Part shown: positions 1 to 4,635 of the stretch, piece by piece | Layout: each line of letters starts with the position of its first letter | How positions within the stretch are numbered: the first letter of the stretch is position 1 | Assembly (NCBI GenBank): GCA_017993025.1 | Contig: JAGONL010000054.1 | Coordinates: forward strand, 1-5,539 | Direction: 5' to 3' | Length of the DNA: 5,539 nt | Origin: Candidatus Saccharimonadota bacterium | Lineage (GTDB): Bacteria; Patescibacteriota; Saccharimonadia; Saccharimonadales; SZUA-47 | Program-made: the position numbers and the translations under genes | The notes under the pieces: generated by a model | Told to the model about the DNA's origin: nothing | The model's input: the letters and a program-made list of their open reading frames with translations, nothing else | Database searches by the model: none

Positions 1-34
1 TTAAACAGACAAGATTACGCAGTTGTTTACATCG

Positions 35-49
35 ATGGGCAGGGCCCAT
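35..49. repeat. Short GC-rich inverted repeat
   Basis: ATGGGC and GCCCAT flank a three-base loop, giving a perfect six-base stem that could extend through ATC/GAT outside a small interior mismatch. No T-run follows on either strand. It lies about 65 bases beyond the recF stop. Confidence 0.45.
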
Positions 50-70
50 ATGATAGATTCTCGCCTTACT

Positions 71-91
71 TCTCCCCGCCAGAGGGGGAGA
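71..91. repeat. Hairpin downstream of recF
   Basis: TCTCCCC and GGGGAGA form a perfect seven-base, GC-rich stem with a seven-base loop, 22 bases after the recF stop. The recF transcript continues AAGTAAGG, without a U-run, so it is not a standard intrinsic terminator. It may stabilise the recF mRNA 3' end or work with a pause. Confidence 0.5.
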
Positions 92-112
92 TAGTAGAGC
101 CATTATAGTCTT

Positions 113-1162
113 CTAGCCGTTGGTGGGGATTATGTTACAGCTCTTTGAGAAGTGTTCTATTACTACGTCGGCGTCGGTTGTTGTTATAAATGTCTGGTAT
201 TTTTGCAGAGTTTCAGACAGTGTTCGGCGTCTCTTGCCGTCTAGTTCGCTAAACACGTCATCAAGTAAAAGTAGGGGTTTTTTGCCGGTTTTTTGCTCCA
301 GGATTTTTAGCTCGGCTAATTTTAGGGCCAGAACAATGCTCCTGGTTTCTCCGCGGGAAGCGCTGTCTCTGGCGTCTTGGCTGTTTATGGTGATTTTTAA
401 ATCGTCTCGGTGTGGGCCAGAGCCCGTGAAGCCCCGGTTTTGATCGATAGCAAAGTCGAGTTTTAGCTTTTTTAAAAGTTCGTTTGCGTAGTGCGTAGTC
501 GGTATTTTTGACTCGTAAGTAATGCCCAGAATTTCATCGTTACCGCTAACTGATTGGTAGTTTTCTGTAAGTTGTTCTTGCAAAAAATCAGTGTACTTTT
601 TCCTATATTCAAATATTTTTCCGGCAATATCAGACAGCTGTACATCCCACACAAACAAATGTTCAGGGCTAATGGTTTCTTGTTTGAGTAGCCTGTTCCT
701 CTGAGAAAGAATTCTTTTATATGATTTAAGCAAAGCCCCGTAGCCCAGCTCGGTCTGGGTTAGCAGGTTGTCGATATACGCCCTTCTTCTTTCGGGTTCT
801 CCGCCAAGTAATAATAGGTGAGTTGGCTCAAACAGAACAGTGGGTATGTTTTTGTCGGTGGGGAACCTCTTTTTCTCTATGTCGTCAAAAACAAAAATTT
901 TGGATAATGGTGACTTTTTAATTTTTATAGTTCTGTTTTGGTCGTCATATCGACTATCAATACGCGCCCACTGAGCATCGCGGTTTATCATATTAATATC
1001 GTCGCTCTTGAAAGCTTCGCCCAAAGAACTCATATGAATCGCCTCTAGTAGGTTAGATTTTCCGCTGGCGTTTGGGCCGACAATTATGTTTACAGAGTCG
1101 CTAAACTGAAAAAGGCCGTTTTTGTATGACCTCACGTTTGCCAGCTCTAGTGTTTGCAACAT
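113..1162 (-). CDS. recF: DNA replication and repair protein RecF
   Basis: RecF is an ABC/SMC-like ATPase. It binds DNA at gaps and, with RecO and RecR, helps load RecA during gap repair and replication restart. The 349-residue protein has a Walker A GPNASGKS (residues 29-36), the family motif GPHRDDL (249-255), an ABC signature SRGETRS (269-275), and a Walker B with D-loop, LLLLDDVFSELD (297-308). The length is close to the usual 350-370. The ATG is fixed because an in-frame TAA lies six bases upstream and the N-terminus LELANVRSY aligns with the normal RecF start. No Shine-Dalgarno is visible. A TATAAT box ends six bases before the ATG, suggesting a leaderless mRNA. The signature has Glu where many RecF proteins have Gln (SRGQ). 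The gene follows dnaN after a 151-base spacer, in the common dnaA-dnaN-recF order. Identification is firm. Confidence 0.96.
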   Translation of the reverse strand: MLQTLELANVRSYKNGLFQFSDSVNIIVGPNASGKSNLLEAIHMSSLGEAFKSDDINMINRDAQWARIDSRYDDQNRTIKIKKSPLSKIFVFDDIEKKRFPTDKNIPTVLFEPTHLLLLGGEPERRRAYIDNLLTQTELGYGALLKSYKRILSQRNRLLKQETISPEHLFVWDVQLSDIAGKIFEYRKKYTDFLQEQLTENYQSVSGNDEILGITYESKIPTTHYANELLKKLKLDFAIDQNRGFTGSGPHRDDLKITINSQDARDSASRGETRSIVLALKLAELKILEQKTGKKPLLLLDDVFSELDGKRRRTLSETLQKYQTFITTTDADVVIEHFSKSCNIIPTNG

Positions 1163-1313
1163 ATCTTAATTATACGGGAAGGGTCTAGGCTTTAGGGTAG
1201 AGGGTTTAGTTATGAGTTAACAGGTAGCACGGACGCGCGAGTTAACCGTTTTTCATATTTCTTATTTCATTTTTCAAATTTTTTAGAATTTAGTGCTTAT
1301 AATTTAGAATTTT
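1163..1313. other. dnaN-recF spacer with short direct repeats
   Basis: This 151-base spacer has no supported gene. On the minus-strand transcript, positions 1247-1313 are A-rich with little secondary structure. TTTAGAATTT occurs twice on the plus strand (1282-1291 and 1303-1312), 21 bases apart, about two helical turns. GAGTTAAC occurs twice (1214-1221 and 1239-1246), 25 bases apart, and each copy contains the palindrome GTTAAC. I see no GC stem followed by a T-run, so no intrinsic terminator separates dnaN from recF. Confidence 0.5.
1169..1174 (-). promoter_or_regulatory. recF -10 box, leaderless start
   Basis: A perfect TATAAT on the minus strand is followed by TAAGAT and then the recF ATG. 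A transcript starting seven bases after the box would begin at the A of the start codon. No good TTGACA-like -35 sits 16-18 bases upstream, and no purine-rich ribosome site exists between box and start. That recF has its own promoter is an inference from this spacing. Confidence 0.55.
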
Positions 1314-2405
1314 CTAACTCTTCACCGGCATAATTACATGCAAGTAACTTGGGTCGCCTGGGTCGGTTAATACACACGGGTCAAGTTTTCCGTTAACGTT
1401 TATCTGGATTGTAGGACCCTCAAAAGCCTGTAGGGCGTCTAGAATATACCTGGAGTTCATGGTTATTACGGCACTTCCGGTGACTTCCGCTTCGGCACTG
1501 GCGGTGTTTTCCCCAACCTGTGAAGCGATAGAAGATATATTTATCTCACTCTTTGACTCGTCGATGTTTAGGGTTATGCTCCCGGCTGCTTCTCTGGCAA
1601 ACAAGCTAGATACTTTTGTTATTTCGTTTAGTGACTGTCTAGATAAAACAGCTGTCGTTTCATAGGATTTTGGCAATAATTTTTTGTAGTCTGGATACTT
1701 TCCGTCAACAAGACGAGTTACAATTTCTATCCCAGAAACTTTAAACCTGGCTTGTTGGTCGTCAAAGGTCACTACAACCTTTTCAGAATCGTCCTTCAAA
1801 GCCCTTAGAAGCTCTTGTAGCGACTGTGCAGGCACAAGTAGGGTTGTGTCCTTCATTTCTTTTTTCAAGCACTTCTCGGCTAATCTATACGAGTCGGTTG
1901 AAGCAATAAAAAGTTTGTTTTTCTCTGCGCTAAAAAACACACCAGTAAGTACGGGGCGAGCTTCGTCTGCGGAGGCTGAAAACAATACTTGTTGCAAGGT
2001 TTGTTTAATTTCTTTTGACTCAAACTCGATTTCTTGTCCGCCCTCAATCGTTGGCATAACAGGGAAGTCCTCGGCAGACACTCCGTTTATAGTAGAGTCA
2101 AACCTCTCTGCTGTAAGTTTTAGTTTGTTATCAACAACGTCAAGTTCCAGGTTCCCAGAAGGTAGACTACTGACAAAATCTTGCATAAGCCTTGCTGGGA
2201 CAGTTATTGACCCTTTTTGAGTTATCTTAGCTCCAATTGTTTCAGAAACTGCAATATCTAGGTTGGTTGCAGCTATAAGTAGCCGGTTATTGTCGGTTTT
2301 TAAAAGCACGTTTGAAAGTATTGGCAGTGAGCCTCTTGTGCTAGCAACTCTTGATACTGTAGATAATGCTCTGCTTAGGTTTTCTTGGGTTACGGTTAGT
2401 TTCAT
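1314..2405 (-). CDS. dnaN: DNA polymerase III beta subunit (sliding clamp)
   Basis: DnaN forms the ring-shaped dimer that holds DNA polymerase III on DNA and serves as a docking site for other replication and repair proteins. The 363-residue protein has the usual three clamp folds, roughly residues 1-120, 125-245 and 246-363. Recognisable family segments are RPVLTGV (150-156), TDSYRLA (170-176), GKYPDY (235-240), the RYILDAL helix (319-325) and the C-terminal LHVIMPVKS, where the peptide-binding pocket is completed. The length is slightly below the 366-380 typical of the family, with no gap evident. The ATG has a perfect AGGAGG six bases upstream, the strongest ribosome site in the window. 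It lies 271 bases downstream of dnaA. A TATAAT in that spacer suggests it can also be transcribed on its own. Identification is firm. Confidence 0.97.
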   Translation of the reverse strand: MKLTVTQENLSRALSTVSRVASTRGSLPILSNVLLKTDNNRLLIAATNLDIAVSETIGAKITQKGSITVPARLMQDFVSSLPSGNLELDVVDNKLKLTAERFDSTINGVSAEDFPVMPTIEGGQEIEFESKEIKQTLQQVLFSASADEARPVLTGVFFSAEKNKLFIASTDSYRLAEKCLKKEMKDTTLLVPAQSLQELLRALKDDSEKVVVTFDDQQARFKVSGIEIVTRLVDGKYPDYKKLLPKSYETTAVLSRQSLNEITKVSSLFAREAAGSITLNIDESKSEINISSIASQVGENTASAEAEVTGSAVITMNSRYILDALQAFEGPTIQINVNGKLDPCVLTDPGDPSYLHVIMPVKS

Positions 2406-2411
2406 TATCTG

Positions 2412-2417
2412 CCTCCT
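2412..2417 (-). promoter_or_regulatory. dnaN Shine-Dalgarno
   Basis: A perfect AGGAGG on the minus strand lies six bases before the dnaN ATG. It contrasts with recF and rpmH, which have no ribosome site, and it fixes the dnaN start. Confidence 0.85.
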
Positions 2418-2446
2418 GTGTTAGCATTTCTTAGTATTTATATATG

Positions 2447-2474
2447 TAGTAGTAATTATAGGCCCTGTGGAAAG
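2447..2474. other. Putative DnaA-trio origin-unwinding element
   Basis: Read on the minus strand towards dnaN, the order is a DnaA-like box CTTTCCACA (2474-2466), a GC-rich pentamer GGGCC (2465-2461), TATAAT, then TAC TAC TAC and an AT-rich run. On the plus strand, read 3' to 5', this gives AAT-GAT-GAT at 2455-2447. That matches the 3'-(G/A)AT-5' repeat called the DnaA-trio, which in Bacillus subtilis lies beside a DnaA box and GC-rich tract between dnaA and dnaN and guides DnaA onto single-stranded DNA. The box has two mismatches to TTATCCACA. Position, order and strand agree with the B. subtilis model; function is inferred. Confidence 0.5.
2455..2460 (-). promoter_or_regulatory. Candidate dnaN -10 box within the origin spacer
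   Basis: A perfect TATAAT on the minus strand would give a leader of about 40 bases ending in the AGGAGG. No convincing -35 lies 16-18 bases upstream. The box sits between the GC-rich pentamer and the TAC repeats of the putative unwinding element, so the same AT-rich bases could serve melting instead of, or as well as, transcription. Confidence 0.4.
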
Positions 2475-2518
2475 GGGGTATAACTGAAAATTAATAGAGG
2501 TAAATTTAGAAAATAGTA

Positions 2519-2664
2519 GTGGGATAACTTCTGGGTTTAGCTGTGATTGAAAAGGTGTATAACCATGGCTACGGTTTATGAGTCTGTGTGTAAGTCTTAA
2601 TGTACCCACATGCAACCAGCCTAAAACCACAGGTAATTTGCGGTTTTCCCCTAAGATATCCACA
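2519..2664. other. Weak DnaA-box-like sites in dnaA-dnaN spacer
   Basis: The best match is ATATCCACA at 2656-2664 (plus, one mismatch to TTATCCACA), just after the dnaA stop. Weaker sites with two mismatches are GTACCCACA at 2602-2610 (plus), TTACACACA at 2585-2593 (minus) and TTATACACC at 2554-2562 (minus). A TTATCCC core lies at 2521-2527 (minus). None is perfect, so only the cluster as a whole is suggestive. Confidence 0.4.
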
Positions 2665-2676
2665 TGTTTGATAGTG

Positions 2677-4053
2677 CTATACATACAGTCTTCCTTTCAG
2701 CTCAACCACCTGCTGTCTAAGTTGTGGGTCTATAGCCAGCTCTCTTGTTATCTTGTCTACGGCATGAATCGCTGTGGTGTGGTCTTTTCGGCCACATTCA
2801 CGGGCAATCTTTGGAAAGCTAAGCTTTAGCTCTGATCTTAAAAGGTGCATAGCTATTTGCCTAGGAACAACGATTTCACGGTCGCGTTTTGGGCTCATTA
2901 AATCACTTAAATCTAGGGAGTAGTAGCGGGCTGTCTGTTCAATAATTTGCTTGGCAGTAATTCTTTTCGGGTGATTATTAGAGTTAGAAAAAAGCGACTC
3001 GGCAATTTGCAAGTCTGGCGCCAGCTCGCGCATTTCACAATAAGCTAGAAGCTGGTTTAGCACACCTTCAAGTTCTCTAATGTTGGAGTGCACAAGGTTG
3101 GCCAAAAACTCTACAACATCGGGCTGCAATTTTAGCCTGTGGGACTGAGCTTTGGACTGCACGATCGCACAACGTGTTTCAAAATCCGGCGTCTGCATAT
3201 CTATAGACATACCCCAGGCAAACCGACTTCTTAAGCGCTCCTCAAGAGTCGGAATGTCTCTAGGTGGTTTATCACTACTAATAATAATTTGCTTATTTGC
3301 CTGATGAAGAGCGTTAAAAGTGTGAAAAAACTCCTCCTGAGTCTTTTCTTTACCGGCAATAAACTGGATATCGTCGACAATTAGTACGTCGGCACTCCGA
3401 TAGTAGCCGGCAAAATCAGTATTTTTCTTAAACCTTATTGCATCTAAAAATTCCTGGATAAACTGCTCAGTAGATATATACACAACGTGGGCGCTGGGGT
3501 TGTTTTTCAATATTTCATTTCCAACCGCCTGGATTAGGTGGGTTTTGCCAATACCTACGCCACCATATAGGAATAGTGGGTTATATTTTTCACCCGGCTT
3601 TACGGCAATGGCCTGGCAGGCCGCATAGGCAAGCTCGTTGGCGCCACCAACAATAAAAGAATCAAAGGTGTAGCGATTGTTTAGGCCTTGTCTATAGTTA
3701 TGAGCAACACCGCTTTGCTTAGAGGCGGTTTTACGACCGCTAATAGCTAGTTCGGGGTTTAATACAATGGTGTCATCTGTTTGACGGCGTGATTTGTTGC
3801 CCGGGGAGGAATATATGTCAAATCTAACTTCATCAGGAGCTACGCCATTTTTCCCCAACACGTCCTTAAGGAGTTCGGCGTACTTTCTTTCAAGTTGTTG
3901 TTTTATAAAGACGTTAGGCACGCCAATAACTGCTTTTTCAGGGGTGTATTCAAGGAGGTGCGTGTTTTTAAACCAAGTCACAAAGTTTCCTCTGGACACA
4001 GTTAGTTCTATCTCACCCAATACGGCCTGCCAAATCCCAGCGGCTTCCTGCAT
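2677..4053 (-). CDS. dnaA: Chromosomal replication initiator protein DnaA
   Basis: DnaA is the AAA+ initiator that binds DnaA boxes, oligomerises with ATP, melts the origin and recruits helicase. The 458-residue protein has all four domains: domain I (about 1-80, with IWQAVL and TWFK), a short variable linker (about 83-125), the AAA+ core (about 126-340) and a helix-turn-helix DNA-binding domain IV (about 365-458). The core shows Walker A GGVGIGKT (164-171), Walker B VLIVDDIQF (223-231), the SSD sensor I region (259-261), an arginine finger in RLRSRF (273-278) and sensor II NIRELEG (324-330). Domain IV has PRQIAM (397-402) and GRKDHTTAIHA (421-431). That last motif differs from the common GGRDHTT by Arg for the second Gly and Lys for Arg. 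An in-frame TAG six bases upstream fixes the ATG; a modest GAGGGAG ribosome site ends ten bases before it. Boxes on both sides mark it as the origin-linked dnaA. Confidence 0.98.
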   Translation of the reverse strand: MQEAAGIWQAVLGEIELTVSRGNFVTWFKNTHLLEYTPEKAVIGVPNVFIKQQLERKYAELLKDVLGKNGVAPDEVRFDIYSSPGNKSRRQTDDTIVLNPELAISGRKTASKQSGVAHNYRQGLNNRYTFDSFIVGGANELAYAACQAIAVKPGEKYNPLFLYGGVGIGKTHLIQAVGNEILKNNPSAHVVYISTEQFIQEFLDAIRFKKNTDFAGYYRSADVLIVDDIQFIAGKEKTQEEFFHTFNALHQANKQIIISSDKPPRDIPTLEERLRSRFAWGMSIDMQTPDFETRCAIVQSKAQSHRLKLQPDVVEFLANLVHSNIRELEGVLNQLLAYCEMRELAPDLQIAESLFSNSNNHPKRITAKQIIEQTARYYSLDLSDLMSPKRDREIVVPRQIAMHLLRSELKLSFPKIARECGRKDHTTAIHAVDKITRELAIDPQLRQQVVELKGRLYV

Positions 4054-4063
4054 GCTCTAATCA

Positions 4064-4070
4064 CTCCCTC
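4064..4070 (-). promoter_or_regulatory. dnaA ribosome-binding site
   Basis: GAGGGAG on the minus strand ends ten bases before the dnaA ATG. It is a moderate, slightly distant match to the anti-Shine-Dalgarno. The in-frame stop TAG lies between it and the ATG, so no earlier start is possible. Confidence 0.5.
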
Positions 4071-4074
4071 AAAA

Positions 4075-4084
4075 CTTATACACT
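4075..4084. promoter_or_regulatory. Candidate dnaA -10 overlapped by a DnaA-like box
   Basis: TATAAG on the minus strand (4080-4075) is one base from TATAAT and would place the start of transcription about 15 bases before the dnaA ATG. The -35 region is poor. On the plus strand the same bases form TTATACACT (4076-4084), two mismatches from TTATCCACA. Binding of DnaA here would block the promoter, as in known dnaA autoregulation. This is inference from overlap. Confidence 0.35.
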
Positions 4085-4247
4085 TGATTCAGTTCCCTTT
4101 AAGAATAGACTAATGCCACAGACTTTTCCACAGCCAATTACACAACATTTTAATAACCACAAAAGCAACCAAAGAAGATAGTAGTTTTCCACAGTTTTGC
4201 ACCACCCCAGTTAATAGTGTGGATAAACAGTGTGGATGAGTGGATAA
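4076..4247. other. Upstream DnaA-box cluster, probable oriC
   Basis: Six sites with zero to two mismatches to TTATCCACA lie in about 170 bases. On the plus strand they are TTATACACT (4076-4084), TTTTCCACA (4124-4132) and TTTTCCACA (4185-4193). On the minus strand they are TTATCCACA (4218-4226, perfect), TCATCCACA (4231-4239) and TTATCCACT (4239-4247). The two groups face each other across the GC-richer stretch 4201-4210. An AT-rich tract lies at about 4136-4157. The divergent dnaA/rpmH context is a classic origin location. The existence of a DnaA-binding region is well supported; its role as the actual unwinding site is not settled. Confidence 0.82.
4218..4226 (-). promoter_or_regulatory. Perfect consensus DnaA box
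   Basis: TTATCCACA on the minus strand is the only perfect consensus box in the window. It starts a tight trio of same-strand boxes, the next beginning 13 and 21 bases further on; the last two share one base. Such spacing favours cooperative DnaA binding. Confidence 0.8.
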
Positions 4248-4427
4248 ACAATAGCGCCACAGGATTTATGAGTTTTGACAAAAGCCTCGTGAAAAATAGT
4301 TAGAGCACGGCGCAGGGCATAGGTTTTAGGAAAACCAAAGTTTAAAGTTGCAGAGTTTCAGGGTTGAAGGGTTTTTGTTTAAGAACTTTGAACTTTTTAC
4401 TCTTATACTTTTCAACAATTCCGCCCC
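4248..4427. other. Spacer between box cluster and rpmH promoter, with inverted repeats
   Basis: No gene is supported here. GGTTTT and AAAACC (4322-4336) form a perfect six-base stem with a three-base loop. Immediately after, AAAGTTTAAAGTT (4337-4349) and AACTTTGAACTTT (4384-4396) form an imperfect 13-base inverted repeat (12 of 13) with a 34-base loop. Both are AT-rich and lack a GC stem with T-tail, so they are not typical terminators. They lie upstream of the rpmH promoter, where an insulating or protein-binding role is possible but unproven. Confidence 0.4.
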
Positions 4428-4456
4428 TTGCGTAAGAAGTAAAATAATGCTAAAAT
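4428..4456 (+). promoter_or_regulatory. rpmH operon promoter (extended -10)
   Basis: TTGCGT (4428-4433) lies 17 bases before TAAAAT (4451-4456), which is preceded by TG-C, an extended -10. The expected start of transcription is about 4463-4465, only two to four bases before the rpmH ATG at 4467, so the mRNA would be nearly leaderless. No ribosome site is visible. The -35 matches only TTG. Confidence 0.6.
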
Positions 4457-4466
4457 GTACTTTAAT

Positions 4467-4604
4467 ATGCCAAAGCGAACATACCAACCAAAAAAACGAC
4501 ATCGCTCACGAGAACACGGATTCTTTAAGCGTATGAAGACCAAAGCCGGACGAGCAGTCCTGAATCGACGCCGTAATAAGGGTCGAAAACTTCTAACTCG
4601 ATAA
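4467..4604 (+). CDS. rpmH: 50S ribosomal protein L34 (bL34)
   Basis: bL34 is a tiny, highly basic protein of the large ribosomal subunit that packs against 23S rRNA. The 45-residue product starts MPKRTYQPKKRHRSREHGF and contains the conserved RTYQP block (4-8), HGFFKRM (17-23, usually HGFRARM), TKAGRAVLNRRRNKGRKLLT (25-44) and a final Arg. The family norm is 44-46. An in-frame ATG exists at 4455, adding MYFN, but it overlaps the -10 box and the family starts at M-x-KRTYQP, so 4467 is preferred. No Shine-Dalgarno is seen. Seven of eleven arginines use CGA, a codon absent from the next two genes. It heads the usual rpmH-rnpA-yidC set, 31 bases before rnpA, and diverges from dnaA across the origin. 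Identification is firm. Confidence 0.97.
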   Translation: MPKRTYQPKKRHRSREHGFFKRMKTKAGRAVLNRRRNKGRKLLTR

Positions 4605-4624
4605 TTATTTTCTAGACAAAATTT

Positions 4625-4629
4625 AGGAG
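4625..4629 (+). promoter_or_regulatory. rnpA Shine-Dalgarno
   Basis: AGGAG lies six bases before the rnpA ATG, in the 31-base gap after rpmH. It supports separate ribosome entry for rnpA and fixes the start at 4636. Confidence 0.75.
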
Positions 4630-4635
4630 TTAATA

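Noticed and set aside
71..91. Intrinsic terminator for recF
   Set aside because: The stem is good, but no T-run follows on either strand, so I list it only as a hairpin.
1..103. Minus-strand open frame from the ATG at 103, running off the window edge (34 codons, starting MALLSPP)
   Set aside because: It has no ribosome site, contains both hairpins, resembles no known family and is too short to judge at the edge. A second frame ends in TAA at 3-1 but has no usable start codon.
1..112. tRNA, tmRNA, SRP RNA or RNase P RNA fragment
   Set aside because: None of the conserved cores I know for these RNAs is visible on either strand.
120..443. Plus-strand 107-codon frame
   Set aside because: It is the complement of the conserved 3' half of recF, including the Walker B and signature, and has no recognisable product.
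1180..1210. Telomere-like TTTAGGG units
   Set aside because: Only one exact unit and a loose second occur; two G-rich words in a spacer are not a repeat array.
1846..2220. Plus-strand 124-codon frame
   Set aside because: It lies wholly antisense to dnaN. Its serine-rich translation is typical of a shadow of a conserved gene.
3794..4060. Plus-strand 88-codon frame
   Set aside because: It is antisense to the dnaA 5' end, with no family resemblance; the DnaA domain I reading explains the sequence.
4348..4536. Plus-strand 62-codon frame overlapping rpmH in another phase
   Set aside because: It runs through the rpmH promoter and half of rpmH. The L34 reading at 4467-4604 is unmistakable.
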